Source of the DNA: Robinsoniella peoriensis
Lineage (GTDB): Bacteria; Bacillota; Clostridia; Lachnospirales; Lachnospiraceae
Reading direction: 5' to 3' (one strand)
Assembly (NCBI RefSeq): GCF_042680125.1
Contig: NZ_JBHTNY010000068.1
Length of the DNA: 26,394 nt
Under the pieces are notes generated by a model that worked only from the letters and a program-made list of their open reading frames with translations, had not been told where the DNA came from and ran no database searches. Numbering within the stretch: position 1 is the first letter of the stretch; every line of letters begins with the position of its first letter. Of the stretch, positions 6,370 to 14,681 are shown in pieces. The translations under genes were made by a program, and so were the position numbers.

Positions 6370-9342
6370 TCACCTTATTCTTGTTACCGGTATCATTTGA
6401 AGCCTGCGTTCCATTTGCTCAAGGTCCATAAGTTCCCGAATTTGTTCCAGGGCAGCCGGATCCATTTCCTTAAGGGCATCACTCAGTGGTTTATTAAGAT
6501 CCGGTGCCAGATCCTTTGACATGATCCCAATCCTATCCGTCAGATCATATAAAACATCTGCCGCCTCGGGTACCGATATCATTTCATTCACCGAATAATC
6601 AAATGAATAGCACGCCCCTGCATCCCATTGTAAATCATAGGTTATCTGATACTCTCCTGCCGGAAGATCTGCGTACCTGTACCCGCCGCTGGCTTCCTGC
6701 AGGAGCTGACTGTCGATCCCCACAATTGTTTCCGGTTTTGGACAGGGAAGGTAAACTGCCGCCTTAGCATCAAAGGGTATCGTAATATTCATCTGCATCT
6801 TATTATCCGCCACCTCCCAGCGGCTGTGAATAGAGCCTGCCGGTGACTGATAGTCTGCCTGTGCATATTTCAGCTTTTTGCAAAGAGTGGGTTTTATCAC
6901 AAACTGCTTAAATCCCGGATATTGTTCCTGAATCTGCAGTCCGCAAACGCTTTGGTACAACCACTCTACAATTGACCCATAGGCATAGTGATTCAATGAA
7001 TTCATACCGGTGTCTGATATTCTGCCATCCGGTAATATGGAGTTCCATCTTTCCCAGATGGTTGTCGCTCCCATCCTGATCTCATACAGCCATCCCGGAT
7101 AATCTTCCTGAAAAAAGATTCGGTATGCATGATCTGCATAGCCATGCGCAGACAATACCCGGCAGAGATACGGTGTTCCAACAAATCCTGTTGTCAGGTG
7201 CATGTTATCCTCTTCCACCCGCCTTGCTAAGTCCTCCACCACTCTTGTTTCCCACTCTTTTGGTATCAGCTCCATATATAAGGCGAGAATATATGCCGTC
7301 TGGGTTTTGATTGTCAATCTGCCGTTGGGTGAAAAGTATTCATTTAAAATCGCTTGTTTTACCCTCTCCGACAATTCCCGGTAGTATTCTTCATCATCCG
7401 TAAAACCCAGTACCTTAGCACTTTTGCTGACCAAATCCGCCGAGTAGGAATAGTAGGCAGATGCAATGTAGACTTTATCTGTGCCTCCCTGGGTTCCGCC
7501 TGCTGTCCTGCCATCCAGAGCCAGCCAGTCACCAAATTGAAATCCTGTCCTCCATAGCCAGGAACTGCCATCCGCCTCATCCTGTCGCCTGATCCAGTCT
7601 ACCCAGGCCTTCATGCTCTCATACTGGCGCTTAAGAATCGTGATATCCCCATAATGCAGATACAGGCGCCAGGGTATTATAACCGCGGCATCCCCCCATG
7701 CAGCAGATCCACCCTGAATCGGATCGCTGACATCCGTTTTCCTTTTCGTAAAAGATGGAATGATATTTCCGACCATTCCATTCTGAAGTTTTTGTTCATT
7801 CCAAAGGTCCTGCAGATATTTCGTATAAAATTCGTAAGTTTCCATATTATAGGAGGCAGTTTCGCTAAAAACCTGAGCATCTCCTGTCCATCCCATCCGT
7901 TCGTCACGTTGCGGACAATCCGTCGGGACGTCCACGAAATTTCCTCTCTGACTCCATTTGGCATTTTCAAACAGTTGATTGACCTGTGGATCAGAAGTGG
8001 TAATCTGACCGGTTTCTTCTAAATCAGAATACATCGCATATCCGGTAAAATCCTCTATGACCGGCTCTTTCGTAAATCCCTCCAGTTTAACATAACGAAA
8101 ACCATAGAATACGAAATGCGGCTCTGCAATACGTTCTTCCCCATTGGCAATATAGATGTACTCCTGTTTTGCACTTCGTAAATTCTCATTATAAAAGCAA
8201 TCATCCTGCAATACTTCTCCAAAACTAAACTTTAACCTGGTACCATATGGCTCATGTATCCGTACAGCCAGCCCCCCTGCTAAGTTCTGTCCCATATCAA
8301 GCACCAGTTCGTTCTTCTTCGTTCTAAAAAGCGAGACAGGTTTCACCGTTTCTTTTTTGCATACCGGCAGCGACAGCCGGTCCACAATCCTGCCTAAGTT
8401 TTCCGGCTCCCACCGCCGTACTGCATCCAGGTCTGCATTGTCCGGTTCAAGTGTACCAGAACCTTTATCCAAATTGTCCGGTTCCGTTGTTCCAGAACCT
8501 TTATCCAAATTGAATTCAGACCTCTGACCGTCACGGATTTCTTTGCGGGCATCATAGATTTCTCCGTCATAAAGGCTATCTGCTATGACCGGTGCTTCTA
8601 TACATTTCCAGTCAGTATCCGTCCCAATCTCCATTTCACTGCCGTCTAAAAGAGTGATACGCAGTTCCATCCGTAAAGCAAACCTGTCTGATGCCTGTGA
8701 GTGCACATCCGGACCAAAGACACCGAAACGTCCTTTTGCCCAGCCATTGCCTAAAATAGCCCCGATTACATTTTCTCCTGTTCCCAAAAACTTTGTGATA
8801 TCATAGGTGTAACACTGTATTCCCTTTTCATATACGGTACAGCCCGGTGCAAAATACTCATTGCCCACTTTGGACCCATTTAACATTAGTTCATACATCC
8901 CCACGCCAACTGCATAGGCTCTGGCTGATCTGACCGGCTGTTCCAGGGTAAACTTGTGCCAAATATATGGATGAATGGCGTTATCTTCCCATGCAGGTGT
9001 AATCCAGTGAAACTTCCACGGTACATCACGACGCCCCGTCTCAAACCACGAAACCTTAGAAACCCCTTCATCGCCCCCATCTCCCCAAACTGATACCTGC
9101 CAGTAATATCTGGTAAACGGCAAAAGTTCAATGGGGATGGTCGTACCTAAGCCAGACAGTGTGTTATCCTTACCGGTGTCATATATGATCTTGTTCAATT
9201 GGGCATCCAATGCCACTACTATTCTGGCTGTTTTCTGCTTCTTATCCAAGGTTTCCGTTACTGTCCATGATATAACAGGCTGTTCAAACCAAAATCCCAA
9301 CGGGTTTTTCATATGATTTGTTCTGCATCTTACAATTTTCAT
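6370..9342 (-). CDS. Alpha-L-rhamnosidase, GH78
   Basis: Predicted to release terminal alpha-L-rhamnose from imported glycosides in the cytoplasm (no signal peptide). N-terminal beta domains (KNPLGFWFEQPVISWTV, YYWQVSVWGDGG, MYELMLNGSKVGNEYFAPG) precede the alpha/alpha-barrel. The catalytic signature DCPQRDERMGWTGDAQ falls at about residues 475-490, with its acidic residues intact, and WERWNSI and LNHYAYGS follow later. I start at the ATG at 9342 (990 aa): GGAG lies 6 nt upstream and MKIVRCRTNHMKNPLGF is a usual GH78 beginning; the longer frame to 9375 lacks a ribosome site. The last ~90 residues form a charged, probably helical tail beyond the normal end. A 12-residue direct repeat sits near residues 278-301. 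Confidence 0.95.
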   Translation of the reverse strand: MKIVRCRTNHMKNPLGFWFEQPVISWTVTETLDKKQKTARIVVALDAQLNKIIYDTGKDNTLSGLGTTIPIELLPFTRYYWQVSVWGDGGDEGVSKVSWFETGRRDVPWKFHWITPAWEDNAIHPYIWHKFTLEQPVRSARAYAVGVGMYELMLNGSKVGNEYFAPGCTVYEKGIQCYTYDITKFLGTGENVIGAILGNGWAKGRFGVFGPDVHSQASDRFALRMELRITLLDGSEMEIGTDTDWKCIEAPVIADSLYDGEIYDARKEIRDGQRSEFNLDKGSGTTEPDNLDKGSGTLEPDNADLDAVRRWEPENLGRIVDRLSLPVCKKETVKPVSLFRTKKNELVLDMGQNLAGGLAVRIHEPYGTRLKFSFGEVLQDDCFYNENLRSAKQEYIYIANGEERIAEPHFVFYGFRYVKLEGFTKEPVIEDFTGYAMYSDLEETGQITTSDPQVNQLFENAKWSQRGNFVDVPTDCPQRDERMGWTGDAQVFSETASYNMETYEFYTKYLQDLWNEQKLQNGMVGNIIPSFTKRKTDVSDPIQGGSAAWGDAAVIIPWRLYLHYGDITILKRQYESMKAWVDWIRRQDEADGSSWLWRTGFQFGDWLALDGRTAGGTQGGTDKVYIASAYYSYSADLVSKSAKVLGFTDDEEYYRELSERVKQAILNEYFSPNGRLTIKTQTAYILALYMELIPKEWETRVVEDLARRVEEDNMHLTTGFVGTPYLCRVLSAHGYADHAYRIFFQEDYPGWLYEIRMGATTIWERWNSILPDGRISDTGMNSLNHYAYGSIVEWLYQSVCGLQIQEQYPGFKQFVIKPTLCKKLKYAQADYQSPAGSIHSRWEVADNKMQMNITIPFDAKAAVYLPCPKPETIVGIDSQLLQEASGGYRYADLPAGEYQITYDLQWDAGACYSFDYSVNEMISVPEAADVLYDLTDRIGIMSKDLAPDLNKPLSDALKEMDPAALEQIRELMDLEQMERRLQMIPVTRIR
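8438..8509. repeat. In-frame 36-bp direct repeat inside the GH78 gene
   Basis: Two adjacent 36-bp copies (8438-8473 and 8474-8509) encode LDKGSGTTEPDN and LDKGSGTLEPDN. They differ at only a few bases, mostly in the middle. The frame is kept, and the repeat lies in a probable loop between N-terminal beta domains, before the catalytic barrel. It is probably a recent slippage duplication that the fold tolerates. Confidence 0.9.
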
Positions 9343-9403
9343 TATTTTCTCCATTCTGAGTCTTTCAGTCCACAAAGGTTAAATTCATGGACTATCTCTG
9401 TAA

Positions 9404-9422
9404 TGCCGGACTTTCCCCGGCA
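9404..9422 (-). promoter_or_regulatory. GC-rich stem-loop between the two GH78 genes
   Basis: TGCCGG (9404-9409) pairs with CCGGCA (9417-9422) over a 7-nt loop, immediately after the TAA of the upstream gene at 9424. There is no T-run downstream, so I read it as an intercistronic mRNA structure. Confidence 0.4.
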
Positions 9423-9423
9423 A

Positions 9424-11784
9424 TTAAGCTTTACTCTCTTCTCTGATCTGATGGCCATCAACAATAATCTCATTACTTTCTCCCATATTTAATGGTATTA
9501 CTGCCCCTTCCCCGTCCGTATAAGATGCTTCCATACCCATAGGAACAAAGATTTCCCCGCGTATTGCCCCCTGCTTCTTTTCCATCTGAAAACGCAGAAT
9601 CCCTTTTGGTGTGATCATTTCCCCTTTCAGATCACTGACAAAAGATAAATGGGGTTTTATGCTGATCTTTTTCCAGCCCGGTTCTTCTATTTGGATTCCC
9701 AGGATATGATGAATCAGCTCATAGATCGGCTGGGCACTCCATGCATGACAATCACTCCGGCTGTTTACCGGCACCTCAGGACAGGTTGTACAGCCCTTGC
9801 CCTTAAGATCCTGCCACTGTTTAAATATGCTTTTAGCCAGTTCATATTTTCCGGCAAGGGCAAGTGCTTCTAGCAGCTCGAAGCTGGTGGAAAAAGAATA
9901 CGAAACCACACCGGTACCAGCTAATGCCCGTTCCATTAACTCCCCTGCCAGGCGCCCTTCCTTCATTTTATTTAAGACCGCCCATGCCTGTGCATGAACG
10001 CTGTATTGTTCAAACTCCGGTCCTTCCCGATATAGCTTCCTCTTCTCTGACCAGCAAAGTTTCTCCACTGCATCACATATGCTTCTCTGGCGGTTACGAT
10101 ACTCTGCTGCCACGCCGCACCGCCCGGTTTCCTCATTTATATCCGCCCCACAGGATAGTGCATAAGAATACATCAGATTAATAATCGTAGAGGCACCATA
10201 AGCCGTGGCCTCGGGGGAACCATTTTGTGCCTCCCATTCAGGCTGCCAGTCAACAAATTCCCAATAGCCCAGATTTTCAACAAGCCCGTTTTTGATCTTG
10301 CGGTCATAATAATCTAATATCAGATCCACATCCGGGCGATATCTTCTGATCGTCTCCCGGTCACCGGTCTGGATATAATATTCCTTTAGCATAAAAATAT
10401 AGTGCAGTGAAAATGTGGAAATAATCTGTGTATGGGAACAGGGGTATTTCCCCTGAACCAGCCCGTCCGGAATAATACTATAATGAAAATCCTTAATTGC
10501 CTTTTTTGCCAGCCGGGTATCATTGCTGCAAATATAGGTGTACAGTGCCTGCAGACGGGTATCCATGGGAAACTGCATCTGTTCATAATAGGGACAATCC
10601 ATATAGGTTTCATTCATGCATCTCTTTAGCGTATTTACACAGATTTCCCAGACTTCCTTAACCCAGCTTTTAGAGGAATCCACCCAGGTCTGTACCTCAA
10701 TGGGATATCCGGTTTCCATAAAATACGGCTTGCGAAAATATACCTCGCTGTCACCGGTTTCTATTACAATCTTAATAAAACGAAACGTGCGGTACCAGAA
10801 AGGTTCATATAGCAATTCCGTACCATCCAAAAAAATTTCATCCTGCATCCCGTCCAACGTGCCGTTTATATAATCATCCCGCCTGACATCCACCTGCCCT
10901 CCCATAAACCGTTCTGCATATGTAAAACTTACCTTTGCATCTTTTCCAGAGGAAAATGCATATTTCACAAACGCTGTCTTTATTTCACCCGCATCCAGGA
11001 TAAACTCCCTTCTGGTATTTTTGCCAATAAGAATATCCCCTGGAATAACCTGCTCCAGCAGTTCTTTTTGAAAGGTATTCTCGGTTTCATAGAGCAGCGG
11101 TATCTCCCGCTCTTTCATTACAAGCGCACCGATATTACCAAAACCTGCATTCCCATCATCTGTCAGTACCGGTTCCAGCATCTCTGCCCTTTGAAATTCT
11201 ATCCGGCTTTCTGCTTTCTTCCAGGAAAAAGGCACTGCTGTCTTGGGAATACGCTCTGCTATTGCCCCAAACCAAGTGAGATATGGTTCCTGAAACTCCA
11301 ACTGATAGCTTCCTTCCAGACGCACCCTCCAGTCAGCGATACCTGTTGTAATATCGGCAATTTTTTCTTCCTTTGCGTTGAATATACCTCCCTGGACTGC
11401 AAGTCGGTGTCCCAGGGGAAGACCTGCATAGGCAATCAAAGGCTGGGTGCCGGTTTTCATCCTGTTATTTACAATATAAGAATCGCATGCCAGCACCTGA
11501 ATGGCAATTCTGTTTGTTCCTGTCCGCAGGTATTTTGATACCATGATTTCATCGTAATACTGTCGATAACGGTCTCCTTTGCAGGGTCCTGATAATATAG
11601 AATGCCCGTTTACCCACATGCGGTACCTTGCTGCGGCAGATAAACATATCTTCAGCACACCGGTTTCTTTTAGCGGGATATCCAGATAAAAATAAGCAAA
11701 TCTGTTGTTCTGTTCTCCCTGTAAAATATTACATCTTTGAAGCTCCTGCTTTGGAACTCCAATCCATTTTGCATTTTTAAACAT
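9424..11784 (-). CDS. Second GH78-family protein (alpha-L-rhamnosidase-related)
   Basis: The 786-aa protein starts MFKNAKWIG, has an N-terminal galactose-binding-like domain (YRMWVNGHSILSGPCKGD) and middle beta domains, then a six-hairpin barrel from about residue 370. The catalytic-site segment reads MDCPYYEQMQFPMDTRLQ (about 395-412). It is one residue shorter than the classical GH78 signature but keeps the DCP Asp, a Glu (401) and an Asp (408). This variant is common among family-78-related proteins, so substrate may differ from the neighbouring enzyme. VNSRSDCHAWSAQPIYELIHHILG and the C-terminal beta domain (KKISIKPHL) are typical. GGGAG stands 9 nt before the ATG. No signal peptide; cytoplasmic. 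Confidence 0.87.
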   Translation of the reverse strand: MFKNAKWIGVPKQELQRCNILQGEQNNRFAYFYLDIPLKETGVLKICLSAAARYRMWVNGHSILSGPCKGDRYRQYYDEIMVSKYLRTGTNRIAIQVLACDSYIVNNRMKTGTQPLIAYAGLPLGHRLAVQGGIFNAKEEKIADITTGIADWRVRLEGSYQLEFQEPYLTWFGAIAERIPKTAVPFSWKKAESRIEFQRAEMLEPVLTDDGNAGFGNIGALVMKEREIPLLYETENTFQKELLEQVIPGDILIGKNTRREFILDAGEIKTAFVKYAFSSGKDAKVSFTYAERFMGGQVDVRRDDYINGTLDGMQDEIFLDGTELLYEPFWYRTFRFIKIVIETGDSEVYFRKPYFMETGYPIEVQTWVDSSKSWVKEVWEICVNTLKRCMNETYMDCPYYEQMQFPMDTRLQALYTYICSNDTRLAKKAIKDFHYSIIPDGLVQGKYPCSHTQIISTFSLHYIFMLKEYYIQTGDRETIRRYRPDVDLILDYYDRKIKNGLVENLGYWEFVDWQPEWEAQNGSPEATAYGASTIINLMYSYALSCGADINEETGRCGVAAEYRNRQRSICDAVEKLCWSEKRKLYREGPEFEQYSVHAQAWAVLNKMKEGRLAGELMERALAGTGVVSYSFSTSFELLEALALAGKYELAKSIFKQWQDLKGKGCTTCPEVPVNSRSDCHAWSAQPIYELIHHILGIQIEEPGWKKISIKPHLSFVSDLKGEMITPKGILRFQMEKKQGAIRGEIFVPMGMEASYTDGEGAVIPLNMGESNEIIVDGHQIREESKA

Positions 11785-11856
11785 TGACTAAAACTCCCTT
11801 CACTTATCATACATTTCTCTTTCTGATCTTATAGAACTCTTTATCTCCACTTTAAA

Positions 11857-11903
11857 ATAGTCTCCCGGAAAATCCGCTTTTATCAGAGATTTCGAGAGGC
11901 TAT
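11857..11903 (-). promoter_or_regulatory. Imperfect stem-loop after the secreted hydrolase gene, possible weak terminator
   Basis: On the minus strand ATAGCCTCTC (from 11903) can pair with GGGAGACTAT (to 11857) with one mismatch and one G-U pair. The loop holds a small CGGA/TCCG hairpin, and a short T-rich run follows. It sits just after the stop at 11916 in the 131-nt spacer, the largest gap inside the hydrolase cluster. Partial termination here would lower expression of the downstream genes. Confidence 0.35.
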
Positions 11904-11915
11904 ACTTGAATCAGT

Positions 11916-14600
11916 TTATCTGTTTTTAATCTTCACGGTATTCTTTTGTCCTTTATTTTTCAGAAGATCTGTATAAGCTTTTAATTTTTTCCCGGGAACT
12001 ATGATTTTGGCATTCCTGTTGATTCCTTTGAGCGCTTGTTTTCCCGTTTTCCTTAACACTGTGCTTTTTATTGTAATCTTCTTTAATCCTTTACAATTCT
12101 GGAATGCTTTTGCCTCAATCGTTTTCACATTTTTTCCAATGGATGCTCTGGTAGCTTTTTTGCAGTTCTTAAATGCACCAGTTCCAATGGAAGTTATCTG
12201 AAATGACTTTCCTCCGATCTTTACGGTATTCAAAACGGTGATGGATTTTAATGCTTTTGTTTTAACACCGGTTACGGTTACCGTTCCTTTTCCATTGACA
12301 CTGGCATTCGTCACTTTATACCTGTAGTTGCCTATTGTGTAGCTCCTGCCTTTTTTCATATTGATTGCAAATGTGGTGGACAGGCTGCCCTGGTAATTAC
12401 CCTTGCCTGTTATTACCACTTTTGCTTTACCGATATTGACATTTTTGCTGTAAGAAATTGTATAATCTTTATCTTTGGCCATTGTCTTGCCATTGCATGT
12501 TAATCGAACCTCTGGTGTAATGGCTTTTCCGGTAAATACCTGTGAGGCAATTTTACTTAAAACAGACTTGGAGATATCAATTTTAGCATTTTCTGGTCCT
12601 TTTTCAGTCTCTTGTTCTGTCTCTGGTTTTGTTTCTGGTTTCGTTTCTGGTTCCGTTTCTTCAGTATCCGGTTCCTGGGCTTTTACAACAACACGTGCAC
12701 GTCCCAGATTCTCTACCCTTGCAAATGGTGTGTCTGAATCCCCTTCACGCTGAGAGGCTACCCGCACCTGGGGATAAAAAGTTCCAGGCTGGGTATATAC
12801 TGCAGAGCCCCTGACAATTACACTACCGTCAGACAGCGTTTCATAATCTGTATCAACGAAGTTACCATCACCATATAAATCCCACTTGGCACTTACAATA
12901 GAACCTGTTCCGGGCGGTACCTGAACTGCTGCTTCTAACGTAACGGTATCGCCAGCAGCAATATCTGCCCTCTTGGCACCATCTGCATACAGATCAACTA
13001 CCGGCTGTATTCCCCAGCGTGACGCAGCATCATCCGGCAAAACAAACTGACTGTCAACTACTTCATAACTGGATGATTGAGGAGGTTCCACACCTTCCTC
13101 CACCCAAGCCGACAGATCACGCAGCGCCTGTTCCAGACTGCCCACATAATTGATTAAACGCTCCGGAAGATCTTCCAGGGGATATGGATGATCTAAATGC
13201 ATATATTTGTTCTCCTGATGATCCGCATACTGGTTAACCCAGATTCTAAAATCTGATTCAAGTCCCTGTTCCCTTACCCTTTGCCTGTACCAGTCCCCGT
13301 CCGTTGGAAAGGAATCAACGTCCATCAGATTCTGAATCATAATAACCTTCATGCCAATCTTCCCGGAGTAAGAGGCGCCGCCTGACATCATAGACGCTGT
13401 TCCAACGCCTGAATGCTGTCCTCCGATCTGTGCATAGTAAGGTGTCCCCTCAGCATCTTTTAAATGATCCCAGGTATGATAGGTCATCCCTGGATCTATA
13501 TGCCTGTGATATGCAATATTCGAAAGTCCGTCCTGGTTGATACCCGAATCTCTTAATTTTCTAAAAAGTCTGCCAAGCTCTGAATCTTCTGTCCCCAGGT
13601 ACCCCGGCTCAGTCCAGAATTTTTCTTTATATAAATTAGTTGTAATACCTTCTGCATCAGCCAGGGCATCTTGCAAAATTTTATGATTATTCATCAAAAG
13701 CAAATATTCATAATTCTCCCATGCCTGCAAAGGCAAGCCTAACTTCGTAACTTCACGCAGAACTTCGCTTTCCATATCATTTAGCACCGCGTAAGGGTCA
13801 CCGCTGCCTCCGGGACTCACCGCATCCTTAATAAGCGGCGCTTTCTCTTCCAGAACAGCACGGGCAAATAATCTGATATTAAAATTGCCAAGTGAAACCG
13901 GAGAGGCTGTAATATACGGTACCGCTCCATCCCATATATTCTGCAGTTTGGTGTTGGTGGTTTCCATTGCCCCGACTACTTGCATGGAACCGCCGCTGCC
14001 ACCATAAATATAGCCATAAATCTTATCCTCATAACCATAGTAATTTTTCGCAATCGTTCTGGATATATGCGCTGCAGCCGCGTCAAGATTAATTCCAACC
14101 TTAACAAAGCCGCTTCCGCTTGTCTGCAGGGTATATGCCCCGCTGTCATAAGCAAGCGCTATATTATGATCGGACACATTCCGGTCCAGAAATGTTGGGT
14201 GCACCAATTGGTAAAAGCGTCCCTCAAATTTATCTTTCGGAGGAAGATGCACATCAAATCCGCCTAAGCTGCCAATTGTAACCATAACTTTAAGATGCGG
14301 TACCGGTGCAGTAAGTTCTTCTATAGACGTAATGGTGGGGCTGTCAGCCTGGTCTATACCCGTCGTATTGGCATAGCCCTCCAACAGACCCTCAGCAGTT
14401 ACTTCTCCTTCTGCCACACCCTTCTGTTCTGCTGCCATAAGGTCTGATTGCGCTTCCACTTCTATTCCCGTTTTACTTTCTGCCTCCCTTTCCAGAATGA
14501 TATCTGATTCTTTAGCCAATGCCGGCAATCCGGCATTCATCACCATTGCAAAAGCCATAAAACCCGCTAACACTTTTTTCATAAGATTTAATCTTCTCAA
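11916..14600 (-). CDS. Large secreted alpha/beta-hydrolase with PKD-like domain and BspA-like repeats
   Basis: I start at the TTG at 14600 (894 aa) because GGGAGG lies 7 nt upstream; the in-frame ATG at 14582 has no ribosome site at proper distance. The product opens with a signal peptide (MKKVLAGFMAFAMVMNAGLPALA). A ~430-residue domain holds a nucleophile-elbow motif YGGSGGS with the candidate catalytic Ser at about 202; a region ending in LRDLSAWVEEGVEPP resembles tannase/feruloyl-esterase-type hydrolases. Then come a PKD-like domain (PVVDLYADG, AKWDLYGDGNF, TQPGTFYPQVRVAS), a TEPETKPETKPE linker, an MBG-like domain (KDYTISYSKNVNIGKAKVVITG) and BspA-type leucine-rich repeats (IGTGAFKNCK, IEAKAFQNCK). 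No LPXTG anchor. Ester or other bond cleaved is unknown; deacylation of the glycan outside the cell would fit. Confidence 0.75.
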   Translation of the reverse strand: MRRLNLMKKVLAGFMAFAMVMNAGLPALAKESDIILEREAESKTGIEVEAQSDLMAAEQKGVAEGEVTAEGLLEGYANTTGIDQADSPTITSIEELTAPVPHLKVMVTIGSLGGFDVHLPPKDKFEGRFYQLVHPTFLDRNVSDHNIALAYDSGAYTLQTSGSGFVKVGINLDAAAAHISRTIAKNYYGYEDKIYGYIYGGSGGSMQVVGAMETTNTKLQNIWDGAVPYITASPVSLGNFNIRLFARAVLEEKAPLIKDAVSPGGSGDPYAVLNDMESEVLREVTKLGLPLQAWENYEYLLLMNNHKILQDALADAEGITTNLYKEKFWTEPGYLGTEDSELGRLFRKLRDSGINQDGLSNIAYHRHIDPGMTYHTWDHLKDAEGTPYYAQIGGQHSGVGTASMMSGGASYSGKIGMKVIMIQNLMDVDSFPTDGDWYRQRVREQGLESDFRIWVNQYADHQENKYMHLDHPYPLEDLPERLINYVGSLEQALRDLSAWVEEGVEPPQSSSYEVVDSQFVLPDDAASRWGIQPVVDLYADGAKRADIAAGDTVTLEAAVQVPPGTGSIVSAKWDLYGDGNFVDTDYETLSDGSVIVRGSAVYTQPGTFYPQVRVASQREGDSDTPFARVENLGRARVVVKAQEPDTEETEPETKPETKPETEQETEKGPENAKIDISKSVLSKIASQVFTGKAITPEVRLTCNGKTMAKDKDYTISYSKNVNIGKAKVVITGKGNYQGSLSTTFAINMKKGRSYTIGNYRYKVTNASVNGKGTVTVTGVKTKALKSITVLNTVKIGGKSFQITSIGTGAFKNCKKATRASIGKNVKTIEAKAFQNCKGLKKITIKSTVLRKTGKQALKGINRNAKIIVPGKKLKAYTDLLKNKGQKNTVKIKNR

Positions 14601-14681
14601 TTTCCTTCCTCCCAATATTCCTCTTTCATTTTCAAGTAAAAAAATCTTCTATCCCAATAAACTCATCCCGTCACTTCTAAT

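Noticed and set aside
11068..11538. Plus-strand 156-codon open frame
   Set aside because: It lies wholly antisense inside the second GH78 gene and has no recognisable domain or ribosome site.
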